DNA of 22,979 nucleotides from Rhodospirillaceae bacterium (lineage in GTDB: Bacteria > Pseudomonadota > Alphaproteobacteria > UBA7985): positions 1-22,979 of the forward strand of contig PAFB01000017.1 in assembly GCA_002700865.1 (NCBI GenBank), in the 5' to 3' direction. The notes beneath the pieces were generated by a model, which was given only the letters and a program-made list of their open reading frames with translations, had not been told where the DNA came from and made no database searches. Shown here piece by piece: positions 7,696-14,765 of the stretch. Numbering within the stretch: position 1 is the stretch's first letter; every line of letters starts with the position of its first letter. A program made the position numbers and the translations under genes.

Positions 7696-9096
7696 ATGGG
7701 AATTGATATTCTGATGCCGGCCCTGTCGCCGACCATGGAAGAAGGCACACTGGCCAAATGGCTGGTCAAGGAGGGCGATCCGGTTTCCAGCGGGGACATT
7801 ATCGCCGAAATCGAAACCGATAAGGCGACGATGGAAGTCGAAGCGGTCGATGAAGGCGTCGTGGCGAAGCTGATGGTGGCTGAAGGCACCGAGGGCGTGG
7901 CCGTCAATGCTGTGATTGCCGTTTTGGCTGAGGAAGGTGAAGACGCCTCAGCAGCAGCGGCCAAGGTCAGTTCAGGTGCAGCGCCGGAACCTGTCAGTGA
8001 AGAAACCCCACAAGCCCCGCCCGAAGCGCCAGCAGAGCCTACCCCGGCCCCCGCGGCGGCAAAAGCGGTGATCGAGGTGGCGCAGCCTGAGCCCGAATGG
8101 GACGGCGCTATGGTTGAAACAACCGTCCGCGAAGCGCTGCGCGATGCCATGGCCGAAGAAATGCGTAACGATGACCGCGTGTTCCTTATGGGTGAAGAAG
8201 TGGCTGAGTATCAGGGCGCGTACAAGGTCAGCCAGGGCTTGCTCGATGAGTTTGGCGCGCGACGCGTTATTGATACGCCCATCACCGAATATGGTTTTGC
8301 CGGTATTGGCACCGGCGCAGCTATGGCCGGCCTGCGGCCGATTGTTGAGTTCATGACCTTTAACTTCGCCATGCAGGCCATCGACCACATCATCAATTCA
8401 GCCGCCAAAACGCTTTACATGTCTGGCGGAGCGATCAAATCACCGATTGTCTTCCGAGGCCCCAACGGCGCAGCGGCGCGGGTCGCAGCGCAGCACTCGC
8501 AGTGCTACGCGGCGTGGTATTCGCACGTGCCGGGTTTGAAGGTTGTTTCGCCCTATTCTGCGGCGGACGCCAAGGGCCTGCTCAAGTCGGCCATCCGTGA
8601 TCCTAACCCGGTGGTGTTCCTGGAAAACGAACTGATTTACGGCCAGAAGTTCGACGTGCCGGACAGCGACGACTGGACCGTGCCAATCGGCAAGGCCAAG
8701 GTTGTCCGACAGGGCACCGATGTCACGATCACCGCATTTTCCATCATGGTTGGGAAAGCGCTCGAAGCGGCCAAAATGCTGGAGGCACAGGGGATTTCCG
8801 CAGAAGTCATCGACCTCCGCACGATCCGCCCGCTCGACACAGAAACCATCCTGCAATCGGTGCGCAAAACCAACCGGCTGGTGACGGCTGAGGAAGGCTG
8901 GGGCCAGTCCGGCGTTGGGGCGGAAATCGCTATGCGGGTGATGGAACAAGCTTTTGATTACCTTGATGCGCCGGTGGCTCGGGTCGCGGCGGAAGACGTG
9001 CCTTTGCCCTACGCCGCAAACCTCGAACAGCTTGCTTTGCCCGGCGCAGATGAAATCGTCTCCGCCGCTCGCGCAGTGACTTACACGGAGGCCTGA
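7696..9096 (+). CDS. pdhB: Pyruvate dehydrogenase E1 component, beta subunit, with N-terminal lipoyl domain
   Basis: A 466-residue fusion. Residues 1-83 are a complete biotinyl/lipoyl domain with the modified lysine in E-T-D-K-A (Lys43). An Ala/Pro-rich swinging linker follows (about 85-135), then the E1 beta transketolase-like domain from about 138, with I-T-E-Y-G-F-A-G-I-G, the R-G-P-N-G segment, and the C-terminal domain with V-I-D-L-R-T-I-R-P-L-D and V-T-A-E-E-G-W. The lipoyl domain on E1 beta is a known alphaproteobacterial trait. The frame is open further upstream into pdhA (7576), but the ATG at 7696 is the start: it follows AGGGAG at a 9-base gap and opens directly on the lipoyl fold. 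The pdhA stop is 22 bases upstream and the pdhC start 4 bases downstream. The lipoyl DNA closely resembles that of pdhC. Confidence 0.97.
   Translation: MGIDILMPALSPTMEEGTLAKWLVKEGDPVSSGDIIAEIETDKATMEVEAVDEGVVAKLMVAEGTEGVAVNAVIAVLAEEGEDASAAAAKVSSGAAPEPVSEETPQAPPEAPAEPTPAPAAAKAVIEVAQPEPEWDGAMVETTVREALRDAMAEEMRNDDRVFLMGEEVAEYQGAYKVSQGLLDEFGARRVIDTPITEYGFAGIGTGAAMAGLRPIVEFMTFNFAMQAIDHIINSAAKTLYMSGGAIKSPIVFRGPNGAAARVAAQHSQCYAAWYSHVPGLKVVSPYSAADAKGLLKSAIRDPNPVVFLENELIYGQKFDVPDSDDWTVPIGKAKVVRQGTDVTITAFSIMVGKALEAAKMLEAQGISAEVIDLRTIRPLDTETILQSVRKTNRLVTAEEGWGQSGVGAEIAMRVMEQAFDYLDAPVARVAAEDVPLPYAANLEQLALPGADEIVSAARAVTYTEA
7705..7944 (+). repeat. Lipoyl-domain direct repeat, copy 1 (in pdhB)
   Basis: Codons 4-83 of pdhB align without gaps to codons 4-83 of pdhC (copy 2 at 9110-9349). 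By hand count 204 of 240 bases match (about 85%), most differences being at third positions. The longest identical run I see is 29 bases, starting at 7831. At protein level 74 of 82 residues (2-83) agree. The pattern indicates domain duplication with later homogenisation or recent origin. Confidence 0.9.
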
Positions 9097-9100
9097 GAAC

Positions 9101-10471
9101 ATGTCCGTTGATATTCTGATGCCGGCGCTGTCTCCGACCATGGAGGAAGGCACGCTCGCGAAATGGTGGGTCAAGGAAGGCGATGCCGTCTCCAGCGGCG
9201 ACGTGATTGCTGAGATCGAAACCGATAAAGCCACCATGGAAGTCGAAGCGGTCGATGAAGGCGTTGTGGCAAAAATTGTGGTAGCCGAAGGCACCGAAGG
9301 CGTCGCCGTCAATGCCGTGATTGCTGTTTTGGCCGAAGACGGTGAAGACCCGGCCTCGATCCAACCGGGCAGCGCCAAGACCCCTGCGCCTATCCCTGCG
9401 CCAGCCGCCGAGAGCACCCCGGAACAACAGACAGCGCCAGAGGCCGCCGAACCCCAAGCCAAAAGCGACGCCAAACCTGAGGCCGCCCCCAGCGCGTCCC
9501 AATCCGAGACCCCGTCCGCAACTTCAAACAGCGGCACGCGGGTTTTCTCCTCGCCGCTGGCCCGGCGGATCGCTGAGCAGAACAGCATCGACATTACCGT
9601 TCTCGCCGGGAGCGGTCCAAACGGTCGCGTGGTCAAGCGAGACGTGGAAGCTGCCATGGCAGCGGGCGCAGGCAAAGCCAGCACTGCCGCGCGGACTGTA
9701 AGTAGCGCTGCAACAGCACCCTTGGCAATTGGCACCGGCCCCGATCCGCGCAAGATCGCTGGGCAGCTTGAAATGGCTTACGAAGAAATCCCTGCTTCCG
9801 GGATGCGGAAAACCATTGCGCGGCGATTGGTGGAAGCCAAGCAGACCGTTCCGCACTTTTATCTCACCGTCGACATCGAACTCGACGCCTTGCTTGCCAT
9901 GCGTAAGCAGGTGAATGCTGCTGTGCCCGAGGGGGTGAAAATTTCGGTCAATGACATGATCATTCTGGCCTCTGCCAAAGCGCTGATGGATGAACCGGAT
10001 ACAAACGCCAGCTGGGCAGGTGATGCCATTCTCAAGTATCAGTCAGCCGATGTTGCCGTCGCTGTGGCGACCGAAGGCGGCTTGATCACGCCGGTGATCC
10101 GCGACGCTCAATCCAAGTCGTTGAGCGCGATCAGCGAAGAAATGATCGATCTCGCTTCGCGGGCCCGTGATGGCAAGCTCAAGCCCCATGAGTATCAGGG
10201 CGGCACCTTCTCCATCTCCAACCTTGGCATGTTCGGCATTCGCGAATTTGCGGCCGTCATTAACCCGCCGCACGGTGCAATTCTCGCGGTGGGCAAGGGC
10301 GAAAAGCGTCCGGTGGTTCGCAGTTCGGATGCCGGCGACGAGTTGGGAATCGCGACCGTCATGTCGGCGACCTTGTCCTGTGACCATCGTGTCGTCGATG
10401 GCGCTGTCGGCGCACGCTGGCTCAATACTTTCCAGCGGCGTCTGGAAAACCCCCTTTCGTTGTTGATTTAG
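9101..10471 (+). CDS. pdhC: Dihydrolipoamide acetyltransferase, E2 core of pyruvate dehydrogenase
   Basis: A 456-residue E2 protein that carries acetyl groups on a lipoyl arm and transfers them to CoA, forming the core of the complex. The order of parts is: one lipoyl domain (1-83, lysine 43 in E-T-D-K-A); an Ala/Pro/Glu-rich linker (84-145); the E1/E3-binding domain (about 148-186, F-S-S-P-L-A-R-R-I-A and G-P-N-G-R-V-V-K-R-D); a second linker; and the catalytic domain from about 225. The active site is in S-C-D-H-R-V-V-D-G (His429, Asp433) and the fold motif S-N-L-G-M-F-G is present (374-380). Only one lipoyl domain is carried here, the second being on PdhB. The start follows GGAGG and lies 4 bases after the pdhB stop. 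Confidence 0.97.
   Translation: MSVDILMPALSPTMEEGTLAKWWVKEGDAVSSGDVIAEIETDKATMEVEAVDEGVVAKIVVAEGTEGVAVNAVIAVLAEDGEDPASIQPGSAKTPAPIPAPAAESTPEQQTAPEAAEPQAKSDAKPEAAPSASQSETPSATSNSGTRVFSSPLARRIAEQNSIDITVLAGSGPNGRVVKRDVEAAMAAGAGKASTAARTVSSAATAPLAIGTGPDPRKIAGQLEMAYEEIPASGMRKTIARRLVEAKQTVPHFYLTVDIELDALLAMRKQVNAAVPEGVKISVNDMIILASAKALMDEPDTNASWAGDAILKYQSADVAVAVATEGGLITPVIRDAQSKSLSAISEEMIDLASRARDGKLKPHEYQGGTFSISNLGMFGIREFAAVINPPHGAILAVGKGEKRPVVRSSDAGDELGIATVMSATLSCDHRVVDGAVGARWLNTFQRRLENPLSLLI
9110..9349 (+). repeat. Lipoyl-domain direct repeat, copy 2 (in pdhC)
   Basis: Partner of the copy at 7705-7944, in the same orientation and reading frame, 1405 bases downstream. Identity is about 85% by hand count. 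Homologous recombination between the copies would delete most of pdhB and fuse the pdhB lipoyl start onto pdhC in frame. Confidence 0.9.
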
Positions 10472-10484
10472 GAGACCGCAATCC

Positions 10485-11888
10485 ATGGCTGAAACATCCT
10501 ACGACATCGTGGTGATTGGCGGCGGGCCGGGGGGCTATGTTGCGGCGATCCGCGCGGCTCAACTGGGGCTGAAGGCGTGTGTGGTCGAGCGCGAACACTT
10601 GGGCGGTATTTGCCTGAACTGGGGCTGCATCCCAACCAAAGCCCTGCTGCGCTCGGCAGAAGTCGGTCACTTGATCCAGAACGCAGCTGCCTATGGCTGG
10701 AAGGCGGAAAATGTCACCTTTGATCTCGACAAGATCATCGAGCGCTCACGCGGCGTCGCCAAGCAGCTCAGCCAGGGCGTGGGCTTCCTGTTGAAAAAGA
10801 ACAAGGTTCCGGTGATCGAAGGCAGTGGCAAACTTGCGGGCAAAGGTAAGGTCGAAGTCACCGACAAGAACGGCAAGAAAAACGTACTGAGCGCCAAGAA
10901 TACGATCCTCGCAACCGGTGCCCGCGCCCGCGTGCTGCCGGGGCTGGAGCCTGATGGTAAATTGGTCTGGACTTACCGCGAAGCCATGGTGCCGGATTCC
11001 TTGCCCAAGACGATGCTGGTCGTTGGCTCAGGCGCTATCGGCATTGAATTTGCCAGTTTTTATAATGATTTGGGCGTCGAGGTAACGGTCGTTGAAGTTG
11101 TCGATCGCATTCTCTCGGCTGAAGACGAGGAAATCAGCGCGCTGGCGCACAAAGCCTTTACCAAAGCGGGCATCAATATCATCACATCTGCCAAAGTAAC
11201 GGGCGTTCAGCGGGGCAAAAACGATCTGACCGCAACCATCGAAATGGCCGATGGCAAGACCGAGAACCTCAAGGTTGACCGCTTGATTTCCGCCGTTGGC
11301 ATTGTTGGTAATGTCGAAGACATTGGCCTTGACGGAACAGCGGTGAAAGTGGATCGCAGCCACATCACCACGGACGCTTATGGACAGACAGGCGAGGCCG
11401 GTGTGTGGGCAATCGGGGATTTGACGGGCCCGCCGTGGCTGGCGCACAAGGCTTCCCATGAGGGCATCATCGCGGTTGAGAAAATCGCAGGCGTCGAGGG
11501 CGTTCATCCGCTCGACACCAGCGGCGTTCCCGGCTGTACCTACGCACGGCCTCAGGTGGCTTCAGTGGGTTTGACAGAGGCACAGGCCAAGGCCGCAGGC
11601 CACAAGGTGCGCGTGGGTCGCTTCCCCTTTGTTGGTAATGGCAAAGCAATCGCTTTGGGTGAGCCAGAAGGGCTGGTGAAGACAGTCTTTGACGACAAAA
11701 CCGGCGAGTTACTCGGCGCGCACATGATAGGTGCCGAAGTGACGGAGTTGATTCAGGGCTTTGGCATTGCCAAGTCATTAGAAACCACGGAACAGGACCT
11801 AATGCACACGGTCTTCCCGCATCCGACGCTGTCAGAAATGATGCATGAGTCAGTGTTGGACGCTTACGACAAGGCGGTGCATTTTTAG
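10485..11888 (+). CDS. lpdA: Dihydrolipoamide dehydrogenase (E3)
   Basis: A 467-residue FAD- and NAD-dependent disulfide oxidoreductase that reoxidises dihydrolipoyl groups of the complex. The FAD dinucleotide fold is I-G-G-G-P-G-G-Y-V-A-A (11-21). The redox-active disulfide is in G-G-I-C-L-N-W-G-C-I-P (Cys43, Cys48). The NAD-binding fold reads V-G-S-G-A-I-G-I-E. The second FAD site includes W-A-I-G-D-L, and the C-terminal catalytic dyad is in H-T-V-F-P-H-P-T-L-S-E (His446, Glu451). The gene starts 13 bases after pdhC, so it is the E3 dedicated to this complex, although it may also serve other 2-oxoacid dehydrogenases. It is complete, with all catalytic residues present. Confidence 0.97.
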   Translation: MAETSYDIVVIGGGPGGYVAAIRAAQLGLKACVVEREHLGGICLNWGCIPTKALLRSAEVGHLIQNAAAYGWKAENVTFDLDKIIERSRGVAKQLSQGVGFLLKKNKVPVIEGSGKLAGKGKVEVTDKNGKKNVLSAKNTILATGARARVLPGLEPDGKLVWTYREAMVPDSLPKTMLVVGSGAIGIEFASFYNDLGVEVTVVEVVDRILSAEDEEISALAHKAFTKAGINIITSAKVTGVQRGKNDLTATIEMADGKTENLKVDRLISAVGIVGNVEDIGLDGTAVKVDRSHITTDAYGQTGEAGVWAIGDLTGPPWLAHKASHEGIIAVEKIAGVEGVHPLDTSGVPGCTYARPQVASVGLTEAQAKAAGHKVRVGRFPFVGNGKAIALGEPEGLVKTVFDDKTGELLGAHMIGAEVTELIQGFGIAKSLETTEQDLMHTVFPHPTLSEMMHESVLDAYDKAVHF

Positions 11889-11896
11889 GATTCATC

Positions 11897-12826
11897 ATGA
11901 CGGAACAGTTTCGCCACCCAGAAAAGGCCCATCGCCCCGACAGCGCGCCGCAGCCGAAAAAACCGGACTGGATACGCGTCAAGGCGCCCACGTCCGAGGG
12001 CTACAAGGAAACGCGCGACCTGATGCGGTCTTTGTCGCTGACGACTGTTTGCGAAGAGGCTGGCTGTCCCAACATCGGCGAGTGCTGGGCTAAGAAGCAC
12101 GCAACGATGATGATTATGGGCGAGGTTTGTACCCGCGCCTGCACCTTTTGCAACGTCACCACGGGCAAGCCGGGTGCGCTCAATCCGTTTGAGCCAACCA
12201 ATGTCGCGCAGGCTGTGAAAACCATGGCATTGAGCCATGTCGTCATTACATCGGTGGATCGGGACGATTTGGACGATGGCGGTGCGGGGCATTTTGCAGC
12301 GACCATAGAAGCCATCAGGCAGGCGTCCCCCGGCACAACAATCGAAGTGCTGACCCCTGATTTCCTGCGCAAGCGGGATTCCTGGAAAATTGTAGCTGAC
12401 GCCAAGCCCGACGTTTTCAACCACAACTTGGAAACCGTCCCCGGCCTCTATGCCGAAGTGCGGCCCGGTGCGCGCTATTTTGAGTCGCTCCGCCTGCTCG
12501 CCAATGTCAAAGAGCGCGACCCGCAGACCTTTACCAAGTCAGGCATTATGGTCGGCTTGGGGGAGCGTAAGCAGGAAGTCGCGCAAGTCATGGACGATTT
12601 GCGCGCCGCTGATGTGGATTTCCTGACCATCGGCCAGTACCTGCAACCAACGCCCAAACACCACGCAGTCGCCGCCTTTATCACGCCTGACGAGTTTCGC
12701 GAGTATCAAACTATGGCCTACGGCAAGGGCTTTCTGATGGTTTCAGCCACGCCGCTGACCCGGTCGTCCTATCACGCCGGTGAAGATTTTGAGCGGTTGC
12801 GGGCAGCGCGGGCCAAGTCGGCTTAA
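11897..12826 (+). CDS. lipA: Lipoyl synthase LipA
   Basis: A 309-residue radical-SAM enzyme that inserts two sulfurs into octanoyl groups bound to protein, making the lipoyl arms used by PdhB and PdhC. Both iron-sulfur clusters are visible: the auxiliary cluster C-x4-C-x5-C at Cys52, 57 and 63 (C-E-E-A-G-C-P-N-I-G-E-C), and the radical-SAM C-x3-C-x2-C at Cys78, 82 and 85 (C-T-R-A-C-T-F-C). The conserved C-terminal serine motif R-S-S-Y-H-A is at 289-294. The start follows an AGGA ribosome site and lies 8 bases after the lpdA stop, so lipoate synthesis is in the same operon as its client enzymes. Its stop TAA (12824-12826) shares TTAA with the stop of the convergent protease gene. Confidence 0.97.
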   Translation: MTEQFRHPEKAHRPDSAPQPKKPDWIRVKAPTSEGYKETRDLMRSLSLTTVCEEAGCPNIGECWAKKHATMMIMGEVCTRACTFCNVTTGKPGALNPFEPTNVAQAVKTMALSHVVITSVDRDDLDDGGAGHFAATIEAIRQASPGTTIEVLTPDFLRKRDSWKIVADAKPDVFNHNLETVPGLYAEVRPGARYFESLRLLANVKERDPQTFTKSGIMVGLGERKQEVAQVMDDLRAADVDFLTIGQYLQPTPKHHAVAAFITPDEFREYQTMAYGKGFLMVSATPLTRSSYHAGEDFERLRAARAKSA

Positions 12827-13533
12827 TCCAGCGCCTCTAGCAGAACAGCGAGCCTTTTGGTGCTGACGGCGACGTTGGCGGTTCGGCCGTTAAACCGGTG
12901 CGGTGCGACGAAGCGGCGGTCGCCGACTTGCCGGACAATATCCCCTCTGGTGTAGCGCTCACCCAGATGAATCCCGATGATCTCCAGAGAGCCGCCGGTT
13001 AGCGAGCGCTGGAGCACTGGCGCGCCAGAGCCGCCCGGCCAGATCGCGCAGTAATGCCGCAAGGCATGCCCGGAGGGTCCTGCAAACGAACCGGGTCGCA
13101 GCAGAGAACGGTCAACGATGACCTGACAAAACTCAGCCACAACCGCATCCCAGCGCGTCGCTTGCGTCTTGGATAGGCGCTGGGCCATGAAAGGGACCAG
13201 CACAGGGAGTGATGGATCGATTGTTTCCGCTGGGGACAGGGGCAGGGGAGACTCGGACAGAGCAGCAGGCCGGGTTAGCACACAGACTGCTTCCTGCCCC
13301 AAGCCATCCGCGCCGGGGTAGGCGGCAAAGTGCAGGCAATGGCGGACCTTGCGCTCGCCGGTTTCTGTGTGATCCGGGGCGAAAGCTGGCAAGAATCGCA
13401 TGCCATGGCACGCAATCCAGCGAAACGCCCGCGTTTCCCGCTCAATCGTGCAAACGGCTCGCATCTGTGCCCGCGGCAGATCCCCCGGTACGGGGCCCGG
13501 GGGCTGTGTCTGTATCGGTGTGATAAAAGGCAT
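12823..13533 (-). pseudogene. Trypsin-like serine protease, C-terminal part (frameshifted from the upstream part)
   Basis: A 236-codon open frame holding the C-terminal half of an S1/V8-type peptidase. The nucleophile motif W-P-G-G-S-G-A-P-V (Ser169 in this frame) follows H-Y-C, and E-I-I-G-I-H-L-G comes next, as in this family. The catalytic histidine and the signal peptide are encoded in another frame (see 13442-13813). A TGA sits four codons before the ATG at 13533, so this frame cannot extend far enough upstream to include the histidine. Where relatives carry a D-[WI]-A-V-L type aspartate motif, this frame reads G-Q-E-A-V-C-V-L, so the catalytic Asp may also be lost. The simplest reading is a disrupted gene; a sequencing error in the adjacent G/C runs or recoding are alternatives. 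Confidence 0.6.
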
Positions 13534-13813
13534 GGGCTGTTGTCAGCAGCAGGTCGGGAGCGATCAACATGGCTGTGACCACCGTTTGGTGCGAGGCGTC
13601 GCCCGACTGTTGCGGCGCATTCGGAAACATCACCCGCCCCAGTGACCCTGCGACGTCAGTAAGATCCGGCCCATTGTCGCTGAGCAGCAAGGGGCACGGC
13701 TCCGGTCCTCCCAGCACTTCCAACGCCCCGGCTCGCCCGCCCAGCGCCATAAGCAAAGCAGGCAAAAGCGCACAGGCTCCAATCAAGTCTTGTATTCGCG
13801 CGCGCGCAGTCAT
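13442..13813 (-). pseudogene. Trypsin-like serine protease, N-terminal part with signal peptide and catalytic His
   Basis: A 123-codon frame starting at ATG 13813. The N-terminus has a basic stretch and a hydrophobic core (L-I-G-A-C-A-L-L-P-A-L-L-M-A-L), ending near an A-G-A site, so export to the periplasm is likely. The motif L-L-L-T-T-A-H-A-F-Y is the S1-family histidine region. After it the frame reads low-complexity T-D-T-D-T-A-P-G-P and stops at 13442, while the expected downstream protease sequence continues in the frame of 12823-13533. Joining them needs one base skipped (+1) between about 13543 and 13442, a region with runs of C5, C4 and G5. The start is only 11 bases from the divergent coq10 ATG. 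Confidence 0.6.
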
Positions 13814-13824
13814 AGTTGCAGGAT

Positions 13825-14313
13825 ATGCCTGTTGTTAAGCAAACTCGAATAGTTCCTTTTTTACCCGAACAGATGTTCGATTTGGTCGTTGATATCGATC
13901 AATACCCCGAATTTCTGCCGTGGTGTGTCGCCAGCCGCATCCGGGAACGCTCGGATGAGCAGATCGTTGCTGATTTGGTGATCGGGTTCAAAATGGTGCG
14001 GGAACGCTTTACGTCGCGCGTATCCATGAACCGCGACGCCTTAGCCATTGATACGGCGCTGGTCGAAGGTCCGTTCAAGCATATGACCAACAACTGGCGC
14101 TTTCGGCTGGCACCGGATGGCAAGAGCACTGAAATCGACATCCACGTGGATTTTGCATTCCGCAGCGCGCTGTTACAGCGCTTGCTGGAGCCTCTTTTTG
14201 AAGAGGCGCAAAAGCGGCTGATCGGCGCGTTTGAGAAGCGGGCCTATCAGCTCTACGGCGATCCCGCCGCCGATAAAGCCAGCAAGACTTCAAGCGCTCC
14301 TGCAACGGTCTGA
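13825..14313 (+). CDS. Ubiquinone-binding protein Coq10 (START-like, type II toxin RatA family)
   Basis: A 162-residue protein of the SRPBCC/polyketide-cyclase fold. Diagnostic residues are the early F-L-P-E-Q-M-F-D-L-V-V-D-I-D-Q-Y-P-E-F-L-P-W-C segment (about residues 11-33), V-R-E-R-F-T-S-R-V in the middle, and F-A-F-R-S-A-L-L-Q-R near the end. This is the Coq10/RatA family. In respiring bacteria and mitochondria it binds ubiquinone and supports electron transfer; the gene regularly follows lipA in alphaproteobacteria. I chose the ATG at 13825 over the in-frame TTG at 13816 because it opens on the conserved region and has AGGA just upstream. The final 61 bases overlap the end of cinA on the other strand. 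A frameshifted protease gene separates it from lipA. Confidence 0.88.
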   Translation: MPVVKQTRIVPFLPEQMFDLVVDIDQYPEFLPWCVASRIRERSDEQIVADLVIGFKMVRERFTSRVSMNRDALAIDTALVEGPFKHMTNNWRFRLAPDGKSTEIDIHVDFAFRSALLQRLLEPLFEEAQKRLIGAFEKRAYQLYGDPAADKASKTSSAPATV

Positions 14314-14765
14314 GACCGCACAGCGTCTCGGTCGCCCTCGAAATCATGCTCCATGGAGTGCTCGCCGAGCGGACTGGAAATTGCGAGATAAATGCGCCCG
14401 ACCGGTTTGTCAGCGGTACCCCCGCTTGGTCCAGCGACGCCCGTAACCCCGATCCCTACGTCAGACCAGACCACGTTGCGCGCAGCTTCGGCCATATGAC
14501 GGGCCACAGGCGCAGAAACAGCGCCGTTGTCGATCATCATTTGCTTGGGCACGCCCAGCAGCTGTTCTTTGGCTTCGTTGGCGTAGGCGATGATCGCGGT
14601 GTCCAGCACGGATGACGCGCCTTCTTCGGCTGTCAGGGCCGCTGCAATCAGCCCACCGGTGCAGCTCTCTGCCACGGCGAGCCGCCATCCAACGCGTTGG
14701 AATTCATCGATTACCTTGCGCGCCAATTCACGGTTTTGGCTTTTCAGGCTCATCTCGGCACTCAT
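14253..14765 (-). CDS. pncC: CinA C-terminal domain protein / nicotinamide-nucleotide amidohydrolase PncC
   Basis: A 170-residue stand-alone CinA C-terminal domain. Family motifs are A-E-S-C-T-G-G-L-I-A-A (about 32-42), the Y-A-N-E-A-K segment (about 61-66), G-A-V-S-A, and G-V-T-G-V-A-G-P-S-G-G (about 107-117). PncC deamidates nicotinamide mononucleotide in NAD salvage; the N-terminal molybdopterin-like domain of full CinA is absent, as is usual when the gene sits by ispDF. The ATG at 14765 overlaps the ispDF stop as ATGA, indicating coupling; an internal ATG at 14753 is a less likely start. The last 61 bases lie antisense to the end of coq10, so both C-termini (poorly conserved tails) use the same DNA. 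Confidence 0.9.
   Translation of the reverse strand: MSAEMSLKSQNRELARKVIDEFQRVGWRLAVAESCTGGLIAAALTAEEGASSVLDTAIIAYANEAKEQLLGVPKQMMIDNGAVSAPVARHMAEAARNVVWSDVGIGVTGVAGPSGGTADKPVGRIYLAISSPLGEHSMEHDFEGDRDAVRSQTVAGALEVLLALSAAGSP

Noticed and set aside
8440..9753. Minus-strand open frame (about 437 codons) opposite pdhB and pdhC
   Set aside because: Shadow of the Ala/Pro-rich linker and lipoyl codons. It is low-complexity Ala/Gly/Ser-rich, has no domain, and crosses the junction of two real genes.
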